Assembly (NCBI GenBank): GCA_020041925.1
Contig: CP083409.1
Source: Faucicola osloensis_D
GTDB taxonomy: Bacteria > Pseudomonadota > Gammaproteobacteria > Pseudomonadales > Moraxellaceae
DNA length: 64,000 nt
Direction: 5' to 3' (one strand)
Shown: positions 49,690 through 58,853 of the stretch, piece by piece
Position numbering within the stretch: the stretch's first letter is position 1
How the letters are laid out: each line of letters begins with the position of its first letter
The notes under the pieces: generated by a model
What the model saw: the letters and a program-made list of their open reading frames with translations, nothing else
Database searches by the model: none
Told to the model about the DNA's origin: nothing
Made by a program: the position numbers and the translations under genes

Positions 49690-51648
49690 ATGTCGTTATT
49701 ACAAATCGCTGAACCCAATCAAAGTGCCAAGCCCCATGCGCATCGTTTTGCTCTAGGAATTGATTTAGGAACCACGCGCTCACTGGTAGCGGTAGTCCGT
49801 TCAGGTGAGCCACAAGTGATTGGCGATAAAGTTAGTGAATGTCAGTCGATTGACAATAACGCCAATGACAATGACGACAGTCAAATTGCTAATCAGGTAA
49901 AAGGTATTGATTGCCAAAAGCTTTTACCCTCGGTGGTGTATTTTGGCTTAGATGACAATGGCAATCCAGAAACTTTGGTAGGTAGTCATGCTGAAGCAAT
50001 GGCAGAACAAGCACCAAATCATACTGTACGCTCGGTCAAACGGTTCATGGGTCGAAGCATTAAGGATATTAAGTTCAATCATCCTTATGAATTAGTCGGT
50101 GATGTCAATGTCATGCCAAGTATCCAAACCCCACAAGGTGCTAAAAACCCTGTTGAAGTATCAAGTATCCTGTTAAAACATCTGTATGACCGAGCAAAAT
50201 TAGCATTACCTGACAATAGTATTGTGGGTGCGGTGATTACGGTGCCAGCTTATTTTGATGAAGCCCAGCGCCAAGCCACCAAAGATGCGGCTAAATTGGC
50301 AGGCATTCATGTGATTCGCTTATTAAACGAGCCGACGGCTGCCGCGATGGCGTATGGGCTGAACCAAACACAAGACGAAGCGTATCATCTCATTTATGAT
50401 TTGGGCGGGGGCACGTTTGATGTATCGGTGTTAAAGCTCAATCACGGGGTGTATGAAGTGCTCGCAACGGGCGGCAATAGCGCACTGGGTGGCGATGATA
50501 TTGACCGCCTGATTGCTAATTGGCTGATTCAACAAACAGGCCTGCATCCATCAAACATTGATAACCATCAAAAACAGCTGCTAAACGTACAGGCTCGCAC
50601 GCTTAAAGAGCAGTTGTCAAAAGCAGACCAAGTGACGGCGGAGCTTTCAATTAACGGTCAAGTTTTTGATATTGTGTTAACCCAAAGCAATCTTCGTCAA
50701 ATCATTCAACCTGTGACTGACCGTACATTAGCGGTTTGTGAGCAAGTGCTACGTGATGCTAAGCTCGATAAGTCCCAGCTTGATGAAGTGGTATTGGTAG
50801 GTGGTTCGACACGAATGCCATTGATTCAGCAAATTGTAGCAGAAACGTTTAATCAGCCGCCACTGTCACGCATCAATCCCGATGAAGTCGTCGCGTTAGG
50901 CGCAGCCAAATATGCTGACCAATTAATCGGACAACAGCAAGATACGGTGTTGCTGCTTGATGTCACGCCTTTATCCTTGGGGCTTGAGACCATGGGCGGT
51001 CTCACCGAAGTGATTATTCCGCGTAACACGCCCATTCCTGTGACGCGCAAACAGGTATTTACAACCTATCAAGATAACCAAAATGGTATGATTATCCATG
51101 TGGTACAGGGTGAACGTGATACAGTGGCTGACAACCGCTCGTTAGGGCAGTTTAAACTGACTGACATTCCAGCGATGAAAGCAGGATTGGCGCGTATCGA
51201 AGTCACTTTTCAAATTGATGCCAATGGTCAGTTAACCGTCTGGGCTAAAGAGTTGACAACGGGCAAAGCAAGCCAAATTCAAGTCAAGCCGTCTTACGGG
51301 TTGTCAGAAGATGAGCAGGAAAAACTGCTCAAAGCAGGCTTTGATTTTGCCATGCAAGATCGTCTGCAGCGCAGCTTGATTGAAAGTCAGGTAGAAGCAA
51401 AACGAGAATTGTTGGCGCTAGCATCCGCGCTTGCAGAATTTGGCTTTTTGTTAAGTGATGCGCAGAAAAATGCACTGCAAACCTCTATGGCTGATGTTCA
51501 ACAGGCGATTGATGGTGCTGAACAAGCCCAGTTAGAAACAGCGAGCGCGCAGCTAAAAGTTCATAGTGATGATTTTGCTGCACTTATCATGAACCAAGCG
51601 GTCAATGAAACCATGAAAGGCACTTCAACCGCGGATTGGTCAAATTAA
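49690..51648 (+). CDS. hscA: Chaperone HscA
   Basis: The 652-residue Hsp70 has the nucleotide-binding motifs GIDLGTTRSLVAVV, ITVPAYFDEAQRQATKDAAKLAG, LNEPTAAAMAYGL, YDLGGGTFDVSVL and VLVGGSTRMPLI, the linker DVTPLSLGLETMGG and the substrate domain. It releases clusters from IscU after binding LPPVK. It has a hydrophilic insert after the first strands (NNANDNDDSQIANQ), making it longer than E. coli HscA (616). ATG 49690 is chosen; TTG 49678 has no better signal. Confidence 0.96.
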   Translation: MSLLQIAEPNQSAKPHAHRFALGIDLGTTRSLVAVVRSGEPQVIGDKVSECQSIDNNANDNDDSQIANQVKGIDCQKLLPSVVYFGLDDNGNPETLVGSHAEAMAEQAPNHTVRSVKRFMGRSIKDIKFNHPYELVGDVNVMPSIQTPQGAKNPVEVSSILLKHLYDRAKLALPDNSIVGAVITVPAYFDEAQRQATKDAAKLAGIHVIRLLNEPTAAAMAYGLNQTQDEAYHLIYDLGGGTFDVSVLKLNHGVYEVLATGGNSALGGDDIDRLIANWLIQQTGLHPSNIDNHQKQLLNVQARTLKEQLSKADQVTAELSINGQVFDIVLTQSNLRQIIQPVTDRTLAVCEQVLRDAKLDKSQLDEVVLVGGSTRMPLIQQIVAETFNQPPLSRINPDEVVALGAAKYADQLIGQQQDTVLLLDVTPLSLGLETMGGLTEVIIPRNTPIPVTRKQVFTTYQDNQNGMIIHVVQGERDTVADNRSLGQFKLTDIPAMKAGLARIEVTFQIDANGQLTVWAKELTTGKASQIQVKPSYGLSEDEQEKLLKAGFDFAMQDRLQRSLIESQVEAKRELLALASALAEFGFLLSDAQKNALQTSMADVQQAIDGAEQAQLETASAQLKVHSDDFAALIMNQAVNETMKGTSTADWSN

Positions 51649-51687
51649 TTTTGAATACATAAGACTATTAATCGTTAAGAGATTGTT

Positions 51688-52026
51688 ATGCCAAAAATTA
51701 CTGTATTACCGCATCACCAAATTTGCCCTACTGGCGCAGAGATTGAACTCAATGAAGGCGATAATCTATGCCGTGGTTTGCTAGAAAAAGGCGTGAAAAT
51801 TGAGCATGCTTGTGATATGTCAAAAGCTTGTACTACTTGCCATGTTATCGTGCGAAAAGGCTTTAATAGCTTGGAGGAAATGGATGATATCGAAGCTGAT
51901 TTGCTGGATCGCGCTTGGGGGCTAGAGCCAGATTCAAGACTGTCTTGCCAAGTCATCATCGAAGATGAAGATTTGACCATTGAAATTCCAAAATATACCA
52001 TCAATCACGCCTCTGAAAATCATTAA
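51688..52026 (+). CDS. fdx: [2Fe-2S] ferredoxin Fdx
   Basis: The 112-residue adrenodoxin-type ferredoxin has ligands in HACDMSKACTTCHVIV and LSCQVI. It gives electrons for cluster assembly on IscU. It is the last isc gene; IscX is not visible after it. A strong terminator follows. Confidence 0.97.
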   Translation: MPKITVLPHHQICPTGAEIELNEGDNLCRGLLEKGVKIEHACDMSKACTTCHVIVRKGFNSLEEMDDIEADLLDRAWGLEPDSRLSCQVIIEDEDLTIEIPKYTINHASENH

Positions 52027-52034
52027 TACCAACC

Positions 52035-52080
52035 CATCAAAAAAGGCTTACTAATCATCGTTAGTAAGCCTTTTTTGATG
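52035..52080. terminator. Terminator of the isc operon
   Basis: A 20-bp perfect stem is formed by 52035-52054 and 52061-52080 around TCATCG, with a T-run within the 3' arm. The symmetric A and T tracts allow it to serve the convergent ppiD gene too. Confidence 0.92.
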
Positions 52081-52162
52081 GCGCTACTTGTCGCTAGAAA
52101 CTACTCATTTCATTGCTACAACAAGGCGCTGACTCATTCAGCGCATATGTATTCACAGCATA

Positions 52163-54031
52163 TTATGGCGCAGCAGTCTGTGGTTTAACCGTGACTTTAG
52201 TGATGGATTTTAGGTATGCTAAATAATCCTCAAACTGAGACTGACCGATATTTTCCCGCACGATTTGGGCAGTTTGTTGTTTGACTTCGGGCGTGATTTG
52301 GGCGTTGTCATTGCTAATAACCCCACCAACAATCACACTCGCACCCGATACAGTAGGGCGGGTCATGACCGCTAGTTGATTGTTAACAGCAGGTTGACTA
52401 AATGCCACACCACGCTCGTCATCGCTGAGTTTGCTATCTTGACGAGTCACAATCCCCAAATCTTGGAATGGGGCACCCGCCGCCGCAATTGAATTGGCTT
52501 GTTTGACTTTGGCAGCGATGGCATTAGCCTCTGCCACGGCTAAACTTTTTGCTTTCTCTTCAATAAGCTTGGCTTTGATAACCGGCTCGGCTTCGGCTTG
52601 TGTCATGAGTTTGCTGGTGCGGTGATTGGTTGATTGTAACCATACCACTTTATCAGAGACATCTATGCCCACTGATACACTGCCTTCTTGCAGCGCGAGT
52701 GGCTCAAATGCTGCTGCTACAATGGCAGGTTGATTGAGAGCAGATGAGTTATTGGTTTTAGGGTAGTTTTTAATCGATTTGGCGGTTAATTTATAGCGAT
52801 TGGCAAGCTCAGTGATAGTAGCACCAGCGACTGTGTCATTGTTGATTTTACCAATCAAATCTTGATAGGCGGCTTCACGCTTTTGCGCCATAACTTGTTC
52901 GGTTAACACAGGCGTTAGGCTTTCAATGGTTGGTGGGGTTTGACCATTGATTTTTACCAATTTGAATAAATGATAGCCATAGTTGGTTTTGATGGGGCTG
53001 GTGACTTGACCGACTTTTAGAGTCTTGATTTGGGTCATGATGGTGTCATAATCATTGGGGAACATCGATTGGGTAATCGGACCGATATTGCCGCCATCGT
53101 TTTTACTGCCTTCATCTTGCGAGTACTGTTTGGCAAGTGCCGCAAAATCCGCTTGATTGGCATCAAGTTTATTTTTTAATGAGGTTAAGGTGGCTTGTGC
53201 TTGAGCGCCATTCATCAAAATCATTGCCAATTCGTATTCGGTCTGGTTGTTGCTATTTTTCAAATAGGTTTGATACTGTTGCTGCAATTCCTGAGCCGTT
53301 GGGGCAGCAACAGGCAGGGCATTTTTATTAAGTTCTAAATAAGTTAAATCCACCATGTCACTAGATTTAAGTGTCGCTTGATTTTTTTGATAATAACTTG
53401 CAATCTCTTGCGGCGTCACTTGTACCTGCGGCGCAAAGCTGTGCCAGTCCAAACGTAGCACTTGCACAGGGCGAGACTCAGACTGCATTGACATAAGTTT
53501 ATCAATACTCCCTTGCGCAAAAATCCCTGTATTAATGATACCGCGGCTAAAGGCAGTCACCAACAAGTCTTGACGAACCGAATCAAATAATTGTTCTTTG
53601 GTCATGCCGCGACTGGTTAAATAGCTAGCAAACAACTCGTTAGAAAATTTTCCGCTGGCGTCTTGAAAGGTTTTTTCTGCCATCAACATTTGGGTGATGG
53701 TGGCATCTGACACAGTAAAACCAAGCTTGTTGGCTTGGTTGATAATCAAATAACGGTCAATCAAATTGTGCAGCATTTGCTCACGTAATTTATCGCTATT
53801 AAGTAGGCTTGCATCGCCATTCACTTGCTCAAGCAAGGTTTCGCGGCGATTGTTAATCATGGTTTGCAAGGTAGCATTATCGATATTTAACTCTGCAACT
53901 TTGGCGACAGCATTGGGGTCATCTCCGCTACGGACAATTGACTCAAACCCCGTGATGGCTAAAGGAAGTAAAAAAAGAACGAGCAAGGCTTTGCCCATCC
54001 AACCTTTCAAAAAATTGCGTAAAGATTCCAT
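52163..54031 (-). CDS. ppiD: PpiD-like periplasmic chaperone/isomerase
   Basis: The 622-residue protein has an N-terminal anchor (GKALLVLFLLPLAITGFESIV), the SurA/PpiD N-terminal chaperone domain (LREQMLHNLIDRYLIINQANKLGFTVSDATITQMLM) and a parvulin domain (EYELAMILMNGAQ; FAALAKQYSQDEGSKNDGGNIGPI; GYHLFKLVKI). PpiD is tethered near SecYEG and helps proteins leaving the translocon. ATG 54031 is used; a GTG 9 bp upstream is the alternative. Its gene converges on the isc operon. Confidence 0.9.
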   Translation of the reverse strand: MESLRNFLKGWMGKALLVLFLLPLAITGFESIVRSGDDPNAVAKVAELNIDNATLQTMINNRRETLLEQVNGDASLLNSDKLREQMLHNLIDRYLIINQANKLGFTVSDATITQMLMAEKTFQDASGKFSNELFASYLTSRGMTKEQLFDSVRQDLLVTAFSRGIINTGIFAQGSIDKLMSMQSESRPVQVLRLDWHSFAPQVQVTPQEIASYYQKNQATLKSSDMVDLTYLELNKNALPVAAPTAQELQQQYQTYLKNSNNQTEYELAMILMNGAQAQATLTSLKNKLDANQADFAALAKQYSQDEGSKNDGGNIGPITQSMFPNDYDTIMTQIKTLKVGQVTSPIKTNYGYHLFKLVKINGQTPPTIESLTPVLTEQVMAQKREAAYQDLIGKINNDTVAGATITELANRYKLTAKSIKNYPKTNNSSALNQPAIVAAAFEPLALQEGSVSVGIDVSDKVVWLQSTNHRTSKLMTQAEAEPVIKAKLIEEKAKSLAVAEANAIAAKVKQANSIAAAGAPFQDLGIVTRQDSKLSDDERGVAFSQPAVNNQLAVMTRPTVSGASVIVGGVISNDNAQITPEVKQQTAQIVRENIGQSQFEDYLAYLKSITKVTVKPQTAAP

Positions 54032-54169
54032 ATTGCTCACTTGCAGTTTAGATGGATTTATTAAGGATAACTAATCAGGCTAAATAATCAAATCAAACAC
54101 GATATTATAGGGGAACTGTCCACCAAAATCATTATCTTTCATCAAGTTGGGTAGACAGTTTTAAGATAT

Positions 54170-54201
54170 AGTAAAATAGTAAAATAGCAAAATAGTAAAA
54201 A
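54170..54201. repeat. Four tandem 8-bp repeats
   Basis: AGTAAAAT is repeated four times (third copy AGCAAAAT, last AGTAAAAA) between ppk2 and ppiD. It lies 3' of ppk2 and upstream of ppiD, where slippage could alter promoter spacing, but no promoter is evident beside it. Confidence 0.75.
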
Positions 54202-54240
54202 GGCAGACTGTTAACAATGTATAAATTCTTAAATAACGCT

Positions 54241-55959
54241 TTATAAATTCTTAGATAGCTCTGAAATAATAGCGTCAAGGATTTTGAGTCTTGCGGTGTA
54301 TTTATCATCGGTGGCAATCACATACCATGGGCGTTTTTTATGGTGGGTCAAATGAATCATATCGGACGCGGCTTGTACGTACTCATGCCATTTGGCGCGG
54401 TTACGCCAATCGTCATCGGTAATTTTAAACTGCTTATTGGGCGTCTCTTCACGCGCTCTAAAGCGTTTAAGTTCTTCTTCTTCACTGATAGCGAGCCAAA
54501 ACTTGACCACAATGGCATTGCTCTGTACCAAGTCGTTTTCAAAGCGATTGATTTCGCCATAAGCACGTTGCCAGTCTGCCTCTTTTGCAAAGCCTTCAAT
54601 ACGCTCAACGAGTACCCGACCATACCAACTACGGTCAAAAATGGTCACTCGGCTATTATGCAGGCGTTGTTTGAGTAAGGCGACGCATTTATTGCGTTTG
54701 AATTTTTGCGATAAATACACTATATCCACATCTGCCATTTCATCATGGGGCAGTCGCGTCCAAAAACGCCACAGATAGGCGTGTTTTAATTCATCTTCGG
54801 TCGGTGCAGAGATAGCATGGATGGTAAATTCACGCGGGTCGAGTGGGGCAATGATGCGGCGTATCGCCCCGCCTTTGCCTGCTGCATCCATGCCTTCAAA
54901 GACAAAGATGATATGGCGCTGACCTCGCTCACGAATCAGTTCAGCGAGTATATTTTGTTTGCTATGCAGTTGTTCTTTATAGTCTGCCTTTGCTAATGCT
55001 TGGTTATCGACGCTAACCAACTCATCAATCAGTGGGGTGGGTTTAAAAGGCAGTGGGGTAGGTTTAACAGGATTTTTGTCCGTTTTAGGGTTAGCTGATT
55101 TATCAGTTTTTGCTCGGTTGTCTTGGACATCATCGGCTGCAGACAGTTGGTTCATGGTTTGCAGCGCTGCTAACACAACATTCGCAAATTGGATGTTTGA
55201 GGCATCAATATCCTGTCCATCTATGTGGTGCCAGCTTGATTGTAACCCCATTAGCTTACTGCTAAAACGTTTGAAACGTTTCACGTCTTTTTTTCGAAAC
55301 CAATCTAAATGGTACAACTGCTCAGGGTCAGGCTCTTCATCGGTCAAGCGTTTTTTTAGCGTTTTGTTATCGACTGAAAACCAGCATTTGACGATATCAG
55401 TGTTGTTATTGACCAAATCTTGTTCAAACGCCTCAATGTCTTCAATCATTTGCTGTAAACGCTGTTCATCAATATCATCGCCACAGTCAAACACATAACG
55501 AATCAAGTCAGCGTACCAGTTGCCAAAATACACCGCAATTTCGCCCTTTCTAGGCAGTTGCCATGTGTGACGTTGCCAAATCGGTTGGTAGCGGCTGGGA
55601 TGCTGTCCCATGGTGGCGTGAACCTTGATATAGCGTGCGTCCATCCATTCGATTAGCGCTTTGACCGCTTCGCCTTTGCCCGAATTTTCCATACCATTCA
55701 CCAAGATTAGTAACCCGCGCGAGTTTTTGCCAGCCCGTTGCTCGTGTAGGGTGGTTTGCTCGGTAATCAAGTCAAAACTTAATTGCGCCTCAAGCGTTGC
55801 AGGTGGCGTTTTGTGAACTTTGTTGGCTTTGGCAGATTTGCCAGCGTGATTGGTGGGTGCAGACGTGGCTGTATTGTTATTATCCAAGCTATTATTTAAG
55901 TTATTATTCAAGTTGTTATCTAAGCTATTGGTTAAACTGTTGCTATTTTGCATTGGCAT
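54241..55959 (-). CDS. Two-domain PPK2 (polyphosphate:AMP phosphotransferase type)
   Basis: The 572-residue protein has two PPK2 kinase units. The N-terminal one has GMENSGKGEAVKALIEWMD (Walker A 89-97); the C-terminal one has FVFEGMDAAGKGGAIRRIIAPLDPREF, IFDRSWYGRVLVERIEGF and the lid RAREETPNKQFKITDDDWRNR. The fused layout is that of Acinetobacter PAP, which makes ADP from AMP with polyphosphate. The first 30 residues are an Asn-rich repeat (NSLDNNLNNNLNNSLDNNN), encoded by a DNA repeat, probably a lineage-specific tail. AGAAGG precedes ATG 55959. Confidence 0.92.
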   Translation of the reverse strand: MPMQNSNSLTNSLDNNLNNNLNNSLDNNNTATSAPTNHAGKSAKANKVHKTPPATLEAQLSFDLITEQTTLHEQRAGKNSRGLLILVNGMENSGKGEAVKALIEWMDARYIKVHATMGQHPSRYQPIWQRHTWQLPRKGEIAVYFGNWYADLIRYVFDCGDDIDEQRLQQMIEDIEAFEQDLVNNNTDIVKCWFSVDNKTLKKRLTDEEPDPEQLYHLDWFRKKDVKRFKRFSSKLMGLQSSWHHIDGQDIDASNIQFANVVLAALQTMNQLSAADDVQDNRAKTDKSANPKTDKNPVKPTPLPFKPTPLIDELVSVDNQALAKADYKEQLHSKQNILAELIRERGQRHIIFVFEGMDAAGKGGAIRRIIAPLDPREFTIHAISAPTEDELKHAYLWRFWTRLPHDEMADVDIVYLSQKFKRNKCVALLKQRLHNSRVTIFDRSWYGRVLVERIEGFAKEADWQRAYGEINRFENDLVQSNAIVVKFWLAISEEEELKRFRAREETPNKQFKITDDDWRNRAKWHEYVQAASDMIHLTHHKKRPWYVIATDDKYTARLKILDAIISELSKNL

Positions 55960-56181
55960 ACGACCTTCTTAGGGAAATACCCGAAATTTTGCTAATGACC
56001 GCTTCATTTTTTTAAAAGATAGCAGTTATCCTACACTTGAACAATTTACGATTTGTATTTTTGGGAGATTTACATTAAGGTAATGCGGCACAAAACTGCA
56101 TTTTACTGTGGGTTTATACAGTGGATAAACTGCAGTTTCTCTGTTTTGAATTTAAAAATTTTGCAAAAAAAACGAGGCCCT

Positions 56182-56880
56182 ATGAGCAGCTTAAGCCAAT
56201 TAGAACAAGATTTAAAACAATTCCGCGCCCTTCCATACCACAGCGATACCCAGTTAGCGCAAAAACTCAGTGAAGTACAAGCCTGGCAACGCGGTCGTAT
56301 TCATAAAACCCACCAAACCTTATTTGCCAGCGCCAACAACCAAGCCATGGGCGAGTTTTTAATTGACCAACTGTATGGGGGCGAAAAATTCAATGTGCTG
56401 GCTGAACAGCTAGAGCGCATGGTACAAAAGGCTGAAAAACTAGAAAAATTTATCCCTGCCAATGCCGTGAGCACAGGGGCAGCCGGTATCATCGAAGCGA
56501 TTAACGCCATTAAGCTTGATCTGCAGCTTGCTCAATATTTACAAGAGAATCATTTATCCGTGGATGAGCCATCCATGATTAAAGCCTATCAATCCGTGAA
56601 CGCAGAGTCAGCAAGACGCCAACAGATTGCTGACCTCAAACAAATGTGCTATCGCACGGATAAATATCTTAAATCATTTATCTTACAAAAAGCATTTTCA
56701 CTCGCCAAAGGCACAGCGTACAAAAAAGGCTTTCAGCCGTTATATGACTTTATCGCTGAAGGTTTTGCTGCCATCAAACCGATTAAAAGTATTGGCGCAT
56801 TTATTGAGCCATTTTGTGAAAAAGAGTTGCAAATCATTACCAATGTGCATGCGGGCAAAGAACATCCCTTTGATGTTTAG
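56182..56880 (+). CDS. Unknown conserved helical protein
   Basis: The 232-residue protein is helical: SSLSQLEQDLKQFRALPYHSD, GEFLIDQLYGGEKFNVLAEQLERM, and AAGIIEAINAIKLDLQLAQYL. The segment FLIDQLYG-x-KF recalls the FFLEELYGP motif of a bacterial family of unknown function. ATG 56182 is preceded by GAGG; the open frame upstream to 56053 has no ribosome site. Divergent from ppk2. Confidence 0.72.
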   Translation: MSSLSQLEQDLKQFRALPYHSDTQLAQKLSEVQAWQRGRIHKTHQTLFASANNQAMGEFLIDQLYGGEKFNVLAEQLERMVQKAEKLEKFIPANAVSTGAAGIIEAINAIKLDLQLAQYLQENHLSVDEPSMIKAYQSVNAESARRQQIADLKQMCYRTDKYLKSFILQKAFSLAKGTAYKKGFQPLYDFIAEGFAAIKPIKSIGAFIEPFCEKELQIITNVHAGKEHPFDV

Positions 56881-56966
56881 TGATAAAATAGAAAAAAATT
56901 TTGCACGAACTTTGCGCTTTTAACTTTGCCAATTTTTGATTGGCGATGACCTCACTAGGAAACCAC

Positions 56967-57998
56967 ATGAACGACAATAACCATAATTCAATCCAAGACA
57001 GCTTGGTTAAAGACAGCATCCAAGCCAATGACAAGCTCAATAGCCAAGTACAACAGTCACTAACAGCTGACACCACCATCAACCGTCAATTTACTGGCAC
57101 AGCTGATTTGCCAGAATCCGTGCCCCAAGGTCAGCAGCTCACTCGCCCTGCAACCGCTACCCCAAATGACGCTATCCCCAATGAGTCGTCAGCGCAATCA
57201 ACTAGCGGTTTTGATAAATCAGCTATCTACAATCCGCATACCGAAGCCACTGATGGCAATGAAGAAACCCATTTTGGCTACAAAACCGTCAAAAAAGCTG
57301 AAAAACAAGAAAAAGTAGCAGAAGTGTTTACCTCTGTTGCCAAAAAATACGACATCATGAATGATTTAATGTCACTGGGTATTCATCGTCTGTGGAAACG
57401 CTATGCCATCAGCCTAACGGGCGTGCGTGCAGGTCAACGGGTGCTAGATATCGCAGGGGGCACAGGTGACTTGGCAAAAGCCTTTAGTAAAGAGGTCGGT
57501 CGCACAGGTCATGTGGTATTGTCCGATATCAATGAAGCGATGCTAGAGGTCGGTCGTGAGCGTCTGCTCAATGCAGGCTGTAGTAATGTCGACTTTGTAC
57601 TAGCCAATGCTGAGACGCTGGCGCCATTTGAAGATGAAAGTTTTGATTTGGTGACCATTAGCTTTGGGCTACGCAACGTCACTGACAAAGACGCGGCACT
57701 GCGCTCGATGTATCGGGTGCTCAAAAAAGGTGGTCGCTTGCTGATTTTGGAATTTTCAAAACCGGTGTTTGAGCCATTTGGTAAAGTCTATGATTTGTAT
57801 TCATTTACCGCATTGCCACTCATGGGTAAATTGGTGGCGAATGACAGCGAAAGCTATCAGTATTTGGCAGAGTCTATCCGTATGCACCCAGACCAACGCA
57901 CGCTAAAAGGCATGATGGAAGACGCAGGCTTTGTCAATTGTGATTATCACAACTTAACAGGCGGCATCGTGGCGGTACATCGTGGGTTTAAAAAGTAA
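56967..57998 (+). CDS. ubiE: UbiE, ubiquinone/menaquinone C-methyltransferase
   Basis: The 343-residue protein aligns with UbiE from residue about 100: THFGYKTVKKAEKQEKVAEVFTSVAKKYDIMNDLMSLGIHRLWKR, SAM motif VLDIAGGTGDLAKAFS, and FGLRNVTDKDAALRSMYRVLKKGG. It methylates the quinone ring with S-adenosylmethionine. The first 95 residues are a Gln/Asn/Thr-rich extension absent from E. coli UbiE (251 residues). TAGGA supports ATG 56967. It starts a ubiE-ubiJ-ubiB set. Confidence 0.95.
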   Translation: MNDNNHNSIQDSLVKDSIQANDKLNSQVQQSLTADTTINRQFTGTADLPESVPQGQQLTRPATATPNDAIPNESSAQSTSGFDKSAIYNPHTEATDGNEETHFGYKTVKKAEKQEKVAEVFTSVAKKYDIMNDLMSLGIHRLWKRYAISLTGVRAGQRVLDIAGGTGDLAKAFSKEVGRTGHVVLSDINEAMLEVGRERLLNAGCSNVDFVLANAETLAPFEDESFDLVTISFGLRNVTDKDAALRSMYRVLKKGGRLLILEFSKPVFEPFGKVYDLYSFTALPLMGKLVANDSESYQYLAESIRMHPDQRTLKGMMEDAGFVNCDYHNLTGGIVAVHRGFKK

Positions 57999-58053
57999 CT
58001 GATGGCGAAAAATATAATAGCTCACTGAAATTTATATACTAAAAGAGAATCAG

Positions 58054-58695
58054 ATGTTTACTGTATTACTACTCGCAGGCATTGAAAAAGTGGTTAATTT
58101 AGCGATTGCCACTGACTCCATCACCCAAGCAGGGTTACAACCATTATCGGGTAAAGTTTTGCGCCTAGTGATGGCAGAGCCAGCCATTGAATTTGATACG
58201 ATTTTTAATGATGACCATATCCGCTTTGAACCTGTGACGGTTGATGTTTTTGAACCTAAAGGTAGCGCCGTGGTAAGCAAACCTGATTGTATTGTCAAGG
58301 TGGACAACCCTGTGCATTTGCTCAATTTGATGGGTGAACCACAAGGCAATCTGCCGATTGAGGGCGATTATAAAGTGCTGATGCAAGTCAAACAGTTGGT
58401 CGCTGGGTTTGACCCTGACATCATTGGTAAACTGCAACCTTTGATTGGTCTGCCGATGGCAAGTCAACTGTCTAATCTGTTAGCCAACCTAAAAGGCACA
58501 ATCGCTGCACCTGCCAAAGAGATGTTTGCCGATATTGCCAATATCAGAGAGTGGAAAACCAACGATGCAAGTACTGATGCCAATGCAGGCAATGAGTTAA
58601 AACAACAGCTACTAAAACTGCGGGCGGATATTGAACGTGAACAAGCCAGACTTGATGCCATCAAGCAACAGCAAGCGGCTTTAATGAAACAATAA
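58054..58695 (+). CDS. ubiJ: UbiJ, SCP2-domain ubiquinone accessory factor
   Basis: The 213-residue protein has an SCP2-like lipid-binding domain (SGKVLRLVMAEPAIEFDTIFNDDHIRFEPV; IEGDYKVLMQVKQLVAGFDPDII) and a C-terminal coiled coil (QQLLKLRADIEREQARLDAIKQQQAAL). UbiJ, together with UbiB and UbiK, supports assembly of the soluble ubiquinone-synthesis complex by holding hydrophobic intermediates. Order ubiE-ubiJ-ubiB is as in E. coli. AAGAGAA precedes ATG. Confidence 0.88.
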   Translation: MFTVLLLAGIEKVVNLAIATDSITQAGLQPLSGKVLRLVMAEPAIEFDTIFNDDHIRFEPVTVDVFEPKGSAVVSKPDCIVKVDNPVHLLNLMGEPQGNLPIEGDYKVLMQVKQLVAGFDPDIIGKLQPLIGLPMASQLSNLLANLKGTIAAPAKEMFADIANIREWKTNDASTDANAGNELKQQLLKLRADIEREQARLDAIKQQQAALMKQ

Positions 58696-58756
58696 ATTAG
58701 AAAAGTAGATTGCAAAAGTAAATTTATTGCAAAATTCGCTTTTGCACAATCAAAAT

Positions 58757-58783
58757 GACGGGTTAAATCCCCGTCTTTTTTTT
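58757..58783 (+). terminator. Terminator after ubiJ
   Basis: GACGGG (58757-58762) pairs with CCCGTC (58770-58775) around TTAAATC, followed by eight Ts. It separates ubiJ from ubiB, so ubiB may have its own promoter. Confidence 0.87.
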
Positions 58784-58853
58784 AACCATTAAAAAATTGC
58801 TTATATCATGCTAGAATTCCCACCATTGATAAGCTTTCTAACGAGTTGCCAAC

